From positions 1,364,001 through 1,428,000 of the forward strand of contig JAKSZU010000032.1 in NCBI GenBank assembly GCA_026018925.1: 64,000 bases of DNA. The letters run 5' to 3'. The notes under the pieces were generated by a model. It was not told the DNA's origin and did no database searches. It saw only the letters and a list, made by a program, of their open reading frames with translations. The stretch is from Tupaia tana. Taxonomy: Eukaryota; Chordata; Mammalia; Scandentia; Tupaiidae. Position numbers and translations under genes: made by a program. Shown here in pieces: positions 1 to 13,379 of the stretch (positions are counted from its first letter, which is position 1; each line of letters opens with the position of its first letter).

Positions 1-3000
1 CCTAGGCGGACACCTTAAGCTTAACCCCACCATAACCTGACCCTGAGGCTAAATCCAACCGTAACACTGAACCGAAAACTAACAGTAGCCCTAAACTTAC
101 TCCCTCAAACTAAGTTCAATCTTAACCTAACCTGAAGCCTAAATGAAACCATAGACCTAACCCTAACCCTAGGCGGACAACTTATGCTTAACCCCCACCC
201 TAACCTGACACTGACGCTTACTCCAACCGTAACAGTTAAACGAAAACTAACAGTAGCCCTAAACTTACTCCCTCAAACTAAGTTCAAACCTAACCTAACC
301 TGAAACCTAACTCAAACCATAGAACTATCCCTAGCCCTAGGTGGACACCGGAATCTCAACCCCAACCCTAACTTGACCCTGACGCTATCTCCAACCGTAA
401 CACTGAACCGAAAACTAACAGTAGCCCTAAACTTACTCCCTCAACTAAGTTCAATCCTAACCTAACCTGAAGCCTAAATGAAACCATAGACCTAACCCTA
501 ACCCTAGGCGGACACCTTATGCTTAACCCCCACCCTAACTTGACCCTGACGCTTACTCCAACCGTAACAGTTAAACGAAAACTAACAGTAGCCCTAAACT
601 TACTCCCTCAAACTAAGTTCAAACCTAACCTAAACAGAAGCCTAAATCAAACCATACACCTAACCATAACCCTAAGCGGACACCTTAAGCTCAACCCCAA
701 ACCTAAACTGACCCTGACGCTTACTCCAACCATAACAGTTAACCGAAAACTAACAGTAGCGCTAAACTGACTCCCTCAAACTAAGTTCAAACCTAACCTA
801 ACCTGAAGCCTAAATCAAATCATAGACCTAACCCTAACCCTAGGCAGACACCGTAAGCTCAACCCCAACCCTAACCTGACCTCCAGGCTAACTCCAACCA
901 TATCACTGAACCGAAAACTAAGAGTAGCCCTAAACTTACTCGCTCAAACTAAGTTCAAACCTAACCTAACCTGAATCCTAACTCAAATCATAGACCTAAA
1001 CCTAACAATAGGCGGACACCTGAAGCTCAACCCCAAACCTAACCTGACCCTGACGCTATCTCCAACCGTAACACTGAACCGAAAACTAACAGTAGCCCTA
1101 AACTTACTCACTCAAACTAAGTTCAAACGTAACCTAACCTGAAGCCTAAATCAAACCACAGACCTAACCCTAACCCTAGGCGGACACCTTAAGCTCCACT
1201 CCAACCCTAACCTGACCCTGACGCTATCTCCAACCGTAACATTGAACCGAAAAATAACAGTAGCCCTAAACTTACTCCCTCAAACTAAGTTCAAACGTAA
1301 CCTAACCTGGAGCCTAAATCAAACCATGGACCTAACCCTAACCCTAGGCGGACACCTCAAGCTTAACCCAACCCTAACCTGACCATGTCGCCAACTTCAA
1401 CCATAATACTGAACCGAAAACTAACAGTAGCCCTAAACTTACTCCCTCAAACTAAGTTCAAACCTAACCTTACCTGAAGCATAAATCAAACCATACACCT
1501 AACCCTAACCCTAGGCGGACACCTTAACTTCAACCCCAAACCTAACCTGACCCTGACGCTTACTCCAAATGTAACAGTTAACCGAAAACTAACAGTAGCC
1601 CTAAACTTACTCCCTCAAACTAAGTTCAAACATAACCTAACCTGAAGCCTAAATCAAACCATAAACCTAAACCTAACCCTAGGCGGACACCTTAAGCTCA
1701 ACCCCAACCCTAACCTGGCCGTGACGCTAACTCCAACCGTAACAGTTACCCGAAAACTAACAGTAGCCCTAAACTTACTCCTTCAAACTAAGTTCAAACC
1801 TATCCTAACCTAAAGCCTAAATCAAACCATACACGTAACCCTAACCCTAGGCTGATACCTTAAGCTCAACCCCCAACCTAACCTGACCCTTACACTTACA
1901 CCAACAGTAACAGTTAACCGAAAACTAACAGTAGCCCTAAACTTACTCCCTAAAACTAAGTTCAAACCTAACCTAACCAGAAGCCAAAATCAAACCATAC
2001 ACCTAACCCTAACCCTAGGCTGACACCTTAAGCACAACCCAAGACCTAACCTGACCCTAACGCTAACTCCAACCGTAACACTGAACCAAAAACTAACAGT
2101 AGCCCTAAACTTACTCCATCAAACTAAGTTCAAACCAAACCTAACCTGAAGCCTAACTCAAACCATAGACCTAACCCTAAACCTAGGCGGATATCTGAAC
2201 CTCAACCACAACCCTAACCTGACCCTGACGTTATCTCCAACCGTACACTGAACTGAAAACTAACAGTATCCCTAAAATTACTCCCTCAAACTAAGTTCAA
2301 ACCTAACCTAACCTGATGCCTAACTCATACCACAGACCTAACCATAACCCTAGGCGGACACCTTAAGCTCAACCCCAACCCTAACCGGACCCTCACGCTA
2401 ACTCCAAACGTAACACTGAACCAAAAACTAACAGTAGCCCTAAACTTACTCCCTCAAACTAAGTTCAAACCTAACCTAACCTGAAGCCTAACTCAAACAA
2501 TAGACCTAATCCTAACCCTAGGCGGACACCTTAAGCTTAACCCCAACCCTAACCTGACCCTGAGGCTAAATCCAACCGTAATACTGAACCGAAAACTAAC
2601 AGTAGCCCTAAACTGACTCCCTCAAACTAAGTTCAAACCTAACCTAACCTGAAGCCTAAATCAAATCATAGACCTAACCCTAACCCTAGGCGGACACCTT
2701 ATGCTTAAACCCCACCCTACCCTGACCCTGACGCTTACTCCAACTGTCACAGTTAACCAAAAACTAACAGTAGCCCTAAACTTACTCCCTCAAACTAAGT
2801 TCAAACCTAACCTAACCTGAAGCCTAAATCAAACCATACACGTAACCCTAACCCTAGGCGGACACCTTAAGCTCAACCCCAAACGTAACCTGACCCTAAC
2901 GCTTACTCCAACTGTAACAGTTAACTGAAAACTAACAGTAGCCCTAAACTTACTCCCTCAAACTAACTTCAAACCTAAACTAACCTGAAGCCTAAATCAA

Positions 3001-5505
3001 ACCATACACCTAACCCTAACCCTATGTGGACACCTTAATCTCAACCCAAACCCTAACTTTTCCCTGACGCTAACTCCAACCGTAAGAGTTACCCGAAAAC
3101 TAACAGTAGCCCTAAACGTACTGCCTCAAACTAAGTTCAAACCTAACCTAACCTGAATCCTAAATGAAACCGTAGACCTAACCCTAACCCTAGGCAGACA
3201 CCTTATGCTTAACCCCCACCCTAACCTGACCCTGATGCTTACTCCAACTGTAACAGTTAACTAAAAACTAACAGTAGCCCTAAACTTACTCCCTGAAACT
3301 AACTTCAAACCTAACCTAACCTGAAGCCTAACTCAAACCACAGACCTAACCCTAACCCTAGGCGGACACCTTAAGCTTAACCCCAACCCTAACCTGACCC
3401 TCACGCTAACTCCAACCGTAACACTGAACCGAAAACTAACAGTAGCCCTAAAATTACTCCCTCAAACTAACTTCAAACCTAACCTAACCTGAAGCCTAAA
3501 TTAAACCATACACCTAACCCTACCCCTAGGCGGACACCTTAAGCTCCACCCCAAACCTAACCTGACCTCCAGCCTAACTCCAACCATATCACTGAACCGA
3601 AAACTAAGAGTAGCCCTAAACTTACTCCCTCAAACTAATTTCAATCCTAACCTAACCTGAAGCCTAAATGAAATCATAGACCTAACCCTAACCCTAGACG
3701 GACACCTTATGGTTAACCTCCACCGTAACCTGACCCTGACGCTTACTCCAAACGTAACAGTTAAACGAAAACTAACAGTAGCCATAAACTTACTCCCTCA
3801 AACTAAGTCCCAACCTATCCTAACCTGAAGCCTAAATCAAACCATACACCTAAGCCTAACCCTAGGTGGATACCTTAAGCTCAACCCCAAACCTAACCTG
3901 ACCCTGACACTTACACCAACTGTAACAGTTAACCGAAAACTAACAGTAGCCCTAAACTTACTCCCTCAAACTAAGTTCAAACCTAACCTAACCTGAAGCC
4001 TAAATCAAATCTTAGACCTAACCCTAACCCTAGGCGGACAACTTATGCTTAACCCCCACCCTAACCTGACCTTGACGCTTACTCCAACCGTAACAGTTAT
4101 CTGAAAACTAACAGTAGCCCTAAATTTAATCCATCAAACTAACTTCAAACCTAACCTAACCTTAAGCCTAAATGAAACCATACACCTAACCCTAACCCTA
4201 GGCGGACACCTTAATCTCAACCCCAACCCTAACCTTGCCCTGACGCTAACTCCAACCATAACAGTTCCCCGAAAACTAACAGTAGCCCTAAACTTACTCC
4301 CTCAAATTAAGTTCAATCCTAACCTAACCTGAAGCCTAAATGAAACCATAGACCTAACTCTAACCCTAGGCGGACACCTTATGCTTAACCCCCACACTAA
4401 CCTGACCCTGATGCTTACTCCAACCGTAACAGTTAACCGAAAACTAACAGTAGCCCTAAACTTACTCCCTGAAACTAACTTCAAACCTAACCTAACCTGA
4501 AGCCAAATCAAACCATACACCTAACCCTAACCCTAGGCGGACACCTTAAGCTCAACCCCAACCCAAACCTGACCCTAACGCTAACTCCAACCGTAACAGT
4601 TACCCGAAAACTAACAGTAGCCCTAAACTTACTCCCTCAAACTAAGTTCAACGCTAACCTAACCAGAAGCCAAAATCAAACCATACACCTAACCCTAACC
4701 CTAGGCGGACACCTTAAGCTCAACCCCAACCCTAACCTGACACTCACGCTAACTCCAACCGTAACACTGAACTGAAAAATAACAGTAGCCCTAAACTTAC
4801 TCCCTCAAACTATGTTCAAACCTAACCTAACCTGAAGCCTAACTCAAACCATAGACCTAACCCTAACCCTAGGCGGACACCTGAAGCTCAACCACAACCC
4901 TAACCTGACCTCCAGGCTAACTCCAACCATATCACTGAACCGAAAACTAAGAGTAGCCCTAAACTTACTCCCTCAAACTCAGTTCAATCCTAACCTAACC
5001 TGAAGCCTAAATGAAACCATAGACCTAACAATAACCCTAGGCGGACACCTTATGCTTAACCCCCACCCTAACCTGACCCTGACGCTTACTCCAACCGTAA
5101 CAGTTAACCGAAAACTAACAGTAGCCCTAAATTTAATTCATCAAACTAACTTTAAACCTAACCTAACCTTAAGCCTAAATAAAACCATACACATAACCCT
5201 AAAACTAGGCGGACACCTTAAGCTCAACCCCAACCCTAACCTGACCCTGACGCTAACTCCAACCGTAACAGTTTCCGAAAACTAACAGTAGCCCTAAAAT
5301 TACTCCCTCAAACTAAGTTCAATCCTAACCTAACCTGAAGCCTAAATGAAACCATAGACCTAACCCTAACCCTAGCGGACACCTTATGCATAACCCCCAA
5401 CCTAACCTGACCCTGACGCTTACTCCAACCGTAACAGTTAACCGAAAACTAACAGTAGCCCTAAACTGACTCCCTCAAACTAAGTTCAAACCTAACCTAA
5501 CCTGA
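1..5505. repeat. Mixed satellite monomers, left segment
   Basis: About 33 monomers of several subtypes, with no gene or unique DNA. The first monomer is 167 bp. A subtype marked by ctccaggctaactccaacc and atatcactg occurs near 880, 3565 and 4905. A subtype marked by cttatgcttaacccc recurs often. Apart from the 2190-2790 block I did not find a long segment of this stretch repeated elsewhere in the window. Confidence 0.85.
2190..2790. repeat. Block U, first copy (recurs at ~61.23-61.83 kb)
   Basis: A run of about 3.5 monomers with diagnostic variants: cagtatccc near 2264, ctgatgcctaactcatacc at 2313, accggaccctcacgc near 2385, gaggctaaatcc near 2562, accgtaatactgaacc near 2575, and cttaaaccccaccctaccc near 2703. 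The same variants in the same order occur at a constant offset of 59,041 in the last part of the window. A third version near 57.5-58.0 kb (offset 55,228) has its cagtatccc monomer three units farther upstream. This links the two ends of the window by common descent. Confidence 0.75.
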
Positions 5506-7333
5506 AGCCTAAATCAAATCATAGACCTAACCTAACCCTAGGCGTACACCTTATGCTTAACCCCCACCCTAACCTGACCCTGACGCTTACTCCAACTGTA
5601 ACAATTAACCGAAAACTAACACTAGCCCTAAACTTACTACCTGAAACTAACTTCAAACCTAACCTAACCTGAAGCCTAATTCAAACCATGCACCTAACCC
5701 AAACCCTAGGCGGACACCTTAAGCTCAATCCCTACCCTAACCTGGCCCTGACGCTAACTCCAACCGTAACATTTACCCGAAAACTAACAGTAGCCCTAAA
5801 CTTACTCCCTCAAACTAAGTTCAAACCTAACCTAACCAGAAGCCAAAATCAAACCATACACCTAACCCTAACCCTAGGCGGACACCTTAAGCTCAACCAG
5901 AACCCTAATCTGACCCTCATGCAACGCCAACCGTAACACTGAACCGAAAACTAAAAGTACCCCTAAACTTAATCCCTCAAACTAAGGTCAAACCAAACCT
6001 AACCTGAAGCCTAACTCAAACCACAGACCTAACCCTAACCCTTGGCGGACACCTTAAGATTATCCCCAAACCTAACCTGACCCTGAGGCTAAATCCAACC
6101 GTAAGAGTTAACCGAAATCTAACAGTAGCCCTAAACTTACTCCCTCAAACTAAGTTCAAACCTAACCTAACCTGAAGACTAACTCAAACCATAGACCTAA
6201 GCCTAACCCTAGGCGGACACCTTATGCTTAACCCCCAGCCTAACCTGACCCTGACGCTTACTCCAACTGTAACAGTTAACCGAAAACTAACAGTAGCCCT
6301 AAACTGACTCCCTCAAACTAACTTCAAACCTAACCTAACCTGAAGCCTAAATTTAACCATACAGCTAACCCTAACCCTAGGCGGACACCTTAAGCTCAAC
6401 CCCAACCCTAACTTGGCCCTGACGCTAACTCCAACAGTAACAGTTACCCGAAAACTAACAGTAGCCCTAAACTTACTCCCTCAAACTAAGTTCAAACCTT
6501 ACCTAACCTGAAGCCTAAATCTAACCATACACCTAACCCTAACCCTAGGCGGACACCTTATGCTTAACCCACACCCTACCCTGACCCTGACGCTTACTCC
6601 AACTGTAACAGTTAAACGAAAACTAAAAGTAGCCCTAAATTTACTCCCTCAAACTAACTTCAAACCTAACCTAACCTGAAGCCTAAATCAAACCATACAC
6701 CTAACCGTAACCCTAGGCAGACACCTTAATCTCAACCCCAACCCTAACCTGACCCTGACGCTAACACCAACGGTAACATTTTCCCGAAAAATAACAGTAG
6801 CCCTAAACTTACTCCCTCAAACTAAGTTCAAACCTAACCTAACCTGAAGCCTAATTTAAACCATACACCTAACCCTAACCCTAGGCGGACACCTGAAGCT
6901 CAAACCCAACCCTAACCTGACCCTCACGCTAACTCCAACCGTAACACTGAACCGAAAACTAACAGTAGCCCTAAACTTACTCCCTAAAACTAAGTTCAAA
7001 CCTAACCTAACCTGAAGCCTAACTCAAACAATAGACCTAACCCTAACCCTAGGCCGACACCTGAAGCTCAACCCCAACCCTAACCTGACCCTGACGCTAT
7101 CTCCAACCGTAACACTGAAACGAAAACGAACAATAGCCCTAAACTTACTCCCTAAAACTAAGTTCAAACCTAACTTAACCTGAAGCCTAACTGAAATCAC
7201 AGACCTAACCCTAAACCTAGGCAGACACCTTAAGCTCAACCCCAACCCTAACCGGACCCTAATGCTAACTCCAACCGTAACACTGAACCGAAAACTAACA
7301 GTAGCCCTAAACTTACTCCCTCAAACTAAGTTC
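5506..7333. repeat. Block P, copy 1
   Basis: About 11 monomers with rare markers: the shortened join gacctaacctaaccc near 5525, gtaacaattaacc near 5600, gcaacgccaaccg near 5921, cctgaagactaactc at 6171, a cttatgcttaaccccc unit with cagcc near 6237, and accggaccctaatgc at 7251. The full block recurs at 29,845-31,501 (offset 24,336, dropping to 24,168 after a one-monomer difference). Its right half recurs inside copies A and B (offset 11,245 to copy A). Confidence 0.8.
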
Positions 7334-8790
7334 AAACCTAACCTAACCTGAAGCCTAAATCAAATCATACACCTAACCCTAAGCCTAGGCGGACACCTGA
7401 AACTCCACCACAACCCTAACCAGACCCTGACGCTATCTCCAACCGTAACACTGAACCGAAAACTAACAGTAGCCCTAAACTTACTCCCTCAAACTAAGTT
7501 CATACCTAACCTAACCTGAAGCCTAATTCAAACAATAGACCTAACCCTAACCCTAGGCGGACACCTTAAGCTCAACCCCAAACCTAACCTGACCCTGACG
7601 CTTACTGCAACCGTAACAGTTAACCGAAAACTAACAGTAGCCCTAAACTTACTCCCTCAAACTAAGTTCAAACCTAACCTAACCTGAAGCCTAAATCAAA
7701 TCGTAGACCTAACCCTAACCCTAGGCGGACACCTTATGCTTAACCCCCACCCTACCCTGACCCTGACGCTTACTCCAACTCTAACAGTTAACCGAAAACT
7801 AATAGTAGCCCTAAACTTACTCCCTCAAACTAACTTCAAACCTAACCTAACCTGAAGCCTAAATCATACCATACACCTAACCCTAACCCTAGGCGGACAC
7901 CTTAATCTCAACCCCAACCCTAACCTGGCCCTGACGCTAACTCCAACCGTAACAGTTTCCCGAAAACTAACAGTAGCCCTAAACTTACTCCCTCAAACTA
8001 AGTTCAAACCTAACGTAACCTGAAGCCTAAATCAAACCATACACCTAACCCTAACCCTAGGCGGACACCTTAAGCTCAACCCCAACCCTAACCTGACCTC
8101 CAGGCTAACTCCAACCGTATCAATGAACCAAAAACTAAGAGGAGCCCTAATCTTACTCGCTCAAACTAAGGTCAAACCTAACCTAACCTGAAGCCTAACT
8201 CAAATCATAGACATAACCCTAACAATAGGCGGATACCTGAAGCTCAACCCCAACCCTAACCTGACGCTGACGCTTAATCCAACTGTAACAGTTAACCGAA
8301 AACTAACAGTAGCCCTAAACTTACTCTCTGAAACTAACTTCAAACCTAACCTAACCTGAAGCCTAAATCAAACCATACACTTAACCCTAACACTAGGCGG
8401 ACACCTTAAGCTCAACCCCAACCCTAACCAGACCCTGACGCTAACTCCAACCATAACAGTTACCCGAAAATTAACAGTAGCCCAAAACTTACTCCCTCAA
8501 ACTAAGTTCAAACCTAACCTAACCAGAAGATAAAATCAAACCATACACCTAAACCTAACCCTAGGCGGACACCTTAAGCTCAACTTCAACCCTAACCTGA
8601 CCCTCACGCTAACTCAAACCGTAACACTGAACTGAAAACTAACAGTAGCCCCAAACTTACTCCCTCAAACTAAGTTCAAACCTAACCTAACCTGAAGCCT
8701 AAATCAAACAATAGACCTAACCCTAACCCTAGGCGGACACCTTAAGCTTAACCCCAAACCTAACCTGACCCTGACGTTAAATCCAACCGT
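7334..8790. repeat. Mixed satellite monomers before copy A
   Basis: About nine monomers with no gene. The stretch includes a ctccagg/atatca subtype near 8098 followed by the aataggcgg variant near 8223, the same order seen at many other places. It ends at the left breakpoint of the 10,405 bp duplication, whose homology tract spans 8782-8837. Confidence 0.8.
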
Positions 8791-10240
8791 AACACTGAAC
8801 CAAAAACTAACAGTAGCCCTAAACTTACTCCCTCAAACTAAGTTCAATACTAACCTAACCTAAAGCCTTAATGAAACCATAGACCTAACCCTAACCCTAG
8901 GCGGACAACTTATGCTTAACCCCCACCCTAACCTAACCCTGACGCTTACTCCAACAGTAACACTTAAACGAAAACTAACAGTAGCCCTAAACTTACTCCC
9001 TCAAACTAAGTTCAAACGTAACCTAACCTGGAGGCTAAATCAAACCATGGACCTAACCCTAACCCTATGCGGACACCTCAAGCTAAACCCAACCCTAACC
9101 TGATCCTGACGCTTACTCCAACCGTAACAGTTAACCGATAACTAACAGTAGCCCTAAACTTACTCCCTCAAACTAAGTTCAAACCTAACCTAACCTGAAG
9201 CCTAAATCAAACCATACACCTAACCCTATCCCTAGGCGGACACCTTAAGCTCAACCCCAAACCTAACCTGACCCTGACGCTTGCTCCAACCGTAACAGTT
9301 AACCAAAAACTAACAGTAGCCCTAAACTTACTCCCTCAAACTAAGTTCAAACCTAACCTAACCTGAAGCCTAAATCAAACCATACACCTAACCATAACCC
9401 TAGGCAGACACCTTAAGCTCAACCCCAACCCTAACCTGACCCTCACGCTAAGTCCAACCATAACACTGAACAGAAAACTAACAGTAGGCCTAAACTTACT
9501 CCCTCAAACTAAGTTCAAACCTAATCTAACCTGAAGCCTAACTCAAACCATAGACCTAACCCTAACCCTAGGCGGACACCTGAAGCTCAACCCCAACCAT
9601 AACCTGACCTCCAGGCTAACTCCAACCATATCACTGAATCGAAAACTAAGTGTAGCCCTAAAATTTCTCGCTCAAACTAAGTTCAAACCTAACCTAACCT
9701 GAAGCCTAACTCAAATCATAGACCTAACCCTAACAATAGGCGGACACCTGAAGCTCAACCCCAACTCTAACCTGACCCTGACGCTATCTCCAACCGTAAC
9801 ACTGAACCGAAACTTACAGTAGCCCTAAACTTACTCAATCAAACTAAATTCAAACCTAACATTACCTGGAGCCTAAATCAAACCATGGACCTAACCCTAA
9901 CCCTAGGCGGACACCTCAAGCTAACCCCATACCTAACCTGACCCTGACGCTAACTCCATCTATAATACTGAACCGAAAACTAACAGTAGCCCTAAACTTA
10001 CTCCCTCAAACTAAGTTCAAACCTAACCTAACCTGAAGCCTAAATCAAACCATACACCTAACCCTGACCCTAGGCGGACACCTTCACTTCAACCCCAAAC
10101 CTAACCTTACCCTGTCGCTTACTCCAACTGTAACAGTTAACCGAAAACTAACAGTAGCCCTAAACTTACTCCCTCAAACTAAGTTCAATCCTAACCTAAC
10201 CTGAAGCCTAAATGAAACCATAGACCTAACCCTAACCCTA

Positions 10241-11416
10241 GGCGGACACCTTATGCTTAACCCCCACCCTAACCTGACCCTGACGCTTACTCCAACCGTA
10301 ACAGTTAACCGAAAACTAACAGTAGCCCTAAACTTACTCCCTCAAACTAACTTCAAACCTAACCTAACCTGAATCCTAAATCAAACCATACATCTAACCC
10401 TAACCCTAGGGGGATACCTTAAGCTCAACCCCAACCCTAACCTGGCCCTGACGCTAACTCCAACAGTAACAGTTACCCGAAAACTAACAGTAGCCCTAAA
10501 CTTACTCCCTGAAACTACCTTCAAACCTAACCTTACCTGAAGACTAAATCAAACCATACACCTAACCCTAACCCTAGGCGGACACCTGAAGCTCAACCCC
10601 AACCCTAACCTGACCCTGACGCTATCTCCAACCATAACAGTTACCCGAAAACTAACAGTAGCCCTAAACTTACTCCCTCAAACTAAGTCCAAACCTAACC
10701 TAACCTGAAGCCTAACTCAAACCACAGACCTAACCCTAACCCTAGGCGGACACCTTAAGCTCAACCCCAAAACTAACCTTACCCTGACACTTACACCAAC
10801 CGTAACAGTTAACCGAAAACTAACAGTAGCCCTAAACTGACTCCCTCAAACTAAGTTCAAACCTAACCTAACCTTAAGCCTAACTCAAACCACAGACCTA
10901 ACCCTAACCCTAGGCGGACACCTTAAGGTCAACCCCAAAACTAACCTTACCCTGACACTTACACCAACCGTAACAGTTAACCGAAAACAAACAGTAGCCC
11001 TAAACTGACTCCCTCAAACTAACTTCAAACCTAACCTAACCTGAAGCATAAATCAAATCATACACCTAACCGTAACCATAGGCGGACACCTTATGCTTAA
11101 CCCCCACCCTAACCTGACCCTGACACTTACTCCAACTGTAACAGTTAACTGAAAACTAACAGTAGTCCTAAACTTACTCCCTCAAACTAACTTCAAACCT
11201 AACCTAACCTTATGCCTAAATGAAACCATACACCTAACCCTAACCCTAGGCGGACACCTTAATCTCAACCCCAACCCTAAACTGGAACTGACGCTAACTC
11301 CAACCGTAACAGTTTCCCGAAAACTAACAGTAGCCCTAAACTTACTCCCTCAAACTAAGTTCAAACCTAACCTAACCTGAAGCCTAAATCAAACCATACA
11401 CCTAACCCTAACCCTA
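10241..11416. repeat. Seven-monomer repeat (1,176 bp), copy 1 in A
   Basis: Exactly 7 x 168 bp, repeated in tandem from 11417. Matching landmarks include the rare ggatacc variant at 10411/11587 and two successive monomers with ccccaaaactaacc. Copies 1 and 2 differ at roughly fifteen sites that I noticed, for example cctgaatcc versus cctgaagcc near 10370/11546. That is more divergence per base than between A and B. Confidence 0.85.
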
Positions 11417-12592
11417 GGCGGACACCTTATGCTTAACCCCCACCCTAACCTGACCCTGACGCTTACTCCAACCGTAACAGTTAACCGAAAACTAACAGTA
11501 GCCCTAAACTTACTCTCTCAAACTAACTTCAAACCTAAACTAACCTGAAGCCTAAATCAAACCATACATCTAACCCTAACCCTAGGCGGATACCTTAAGC
11601 TCAACCCCAACCCTAACCAGGCCCTGACGCTAACTCCAACAGTAACAGTTACCCGAAAACTAACAGTAGCCCTAAACTTACTCCCTGAAACTACCTTCAA
11701 ACGTAACCTAACCTGAAGCCTAAATCAAACCATACACCTAACCCTAACCCTAGGCGGACACCTGAAGCTCAACCCCAACCCTAACCTGACCCTGACGCTA
11801 TCTCCAACCATAACAGTTACCCGAAAACTAACAGTAGCCCTAAACTTACTCCCTCAAGCTAAGTTGAAACCTAACCTAACCTGAAGCCTAACTCAAACCA
11901 CAGACCTAACCCTAACCCTAGGCGGACACCTTAAGCTCAACCCCAAAACTAACCTTACCCTGACACTTACACCAACCGTAACAGTTAACCGAAAACTAAC
12001 AGTAGCCCTAAACTGACTCCCTCAAACTAAGTTCAAACCTAACCTAACCTTAAGCCTAACTCAAACCACAGACCTAACCCTAACCCTAGGCGGACACCTT
12101 AAGCTCAACCCCAAAACTAACCTTACCCTGACACTTACACCAACCGTAACAGTTAACCGAAAACAAACAGTAGCCCTAAACTGACTCCCTCAAACTAACT
12201 TCAAACCTAACCTAACCTGAAGCCTAAATCAAATCATACACCTAACCGTAACCCTAGGCGGACACCTTATGCTTAACCCCCACCCTAACCTGACCCTGAC
12301 ACTTACTCCAACTGTAACAGTTAACTGAAAACTAACAGTAGTCCTAAACTTACTCCCTCAAACTAACTTCAAACCTAACCTAACCTTATGCCTAAATGAA
12401 ACCATACACCTAACCCTAACCCTAGGCGGACACCTTAATCTCAACCCCAACCCTAACCTGGCCCTGACGCTAACTCCAACCGTAACAGTTTCCCGAAAAC
12501 TAACAGAAGCCCTAAACTTACTCCCTCAAACTAAGTTCAAACCTAACCTAACCTGAAGCCTAAATCAAACCATACACCTAACCCTAACCCTA
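11417..12592. repeat. Seven-monomer repeat (1,176 bp), copy 2 in A
   Basis: Second tandem copy of the 1,176 bp unit. It ends where the next monomer becomes the ctccagg/atatca subtype (near 12629), which has no partner at the end of copy 1. Confidence 0.85.
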
Positions 12593-13379
12593 GGCGGACA
12601 CCTTAAGCTCAACCCCAACCCTAACCTGAACTCCAGGCTAACTCCAACCATATCACTGAACCGAAAACTAAGTGTAGCCCTAAAATTTCTCGCTCAAACT
12701 AAGTTCAAATCTAACCTAACCTGAAGCCTAACTCAAATCATAGACCTAGCCATAACAATAGGCGGACACCTGAAGCTCAACCCAAACCCTAACCTGACCC
12801 TGACGCTTACTTCAACCGTAACACTTAACCGTAAACTAACAGTAGCCCTAAACTTACTGCCTCAAACTAAGTTCAAACCTAACCTAACCTGAAGCCTAAA
12901 TCAAACCATACACGTAACCCTAACCCTAGGCGGACACCTGAAGTTCAAACCCAACCCTAACCTGACCCTCACGCTAACTCCCACCGTAACACTGAACCGA
13001 AAACTAACAGTAGCCCTAAACTTACTCCCTAAAACTAAGTTCAAACCTAACCTAACCTGAAGCCTAACTCAAACCATAGACCTAACCCTAACACTAGGCG
13101 GACACCTTATGCTTAACCCCCACCCTAACCTAACCCTGACGCTTACTCCAACCGTAACACTTAAACGAAACCTAACAGTAGCCCTAAACTTCCTGAAACT
13201 AACTTCAAACCTAACCTAACCTGAAGCCTAAATCAAACCATACACCTAACCCTAACCCAGGGCGGACACCTTAAGCTCAACCCCAAACCTAACCTGACCT
13301 CCAGGCTAAATCCAACCATATCACTGAACCGAAAACTAAGAGTAGCCCTAAACTTACTCGCTCAAAATAAGTTCAAACC

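Noticed and set aside
519..770. 83-codon open frame on the plus strand, and similar frames of 63-95 codons at 5052, 5688, 8912, 19317, 30024, 42327, 47860 and 56417
   Set aside because: They are the satellite read in frame. The monomer is 3 x 56 bases, so a frame persists from unit to unit and gives Leu-Thr dipeptides from the CTAACC hexamer. Most end at the tga of cctgaag. There is no promoter, splice or codon-use signal, and the 'proteins' vary with the monomers, not under coding constraint.
2740..2765. Small hairpin words such as aactg-taa-cagtt in the ccaactgtaacagtt variants
   Set aside because: The stem is only five base pairs and arises from a CpG transition in the common unit. There is no sign that it is kept as a structure.
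4302..4520. Minus-strand open frames of 72-73 codons (also 7024, 48156, 58728, 62373)
   Set aside because: They are the antisense reading of the same repeat, with Val-Arg and Leu-Gly dipeptides from GTTAGG/TTAGGG. Their recurrence reflects repeat copies, not gene family members.
10916..10932. Ten-base palindrome accttaaggt (also in copy B and near 35,925)
   Set aside because: It is a one- or two-base variant of the normal cttaagct word, seen in few monomers. Chance is sufficient.
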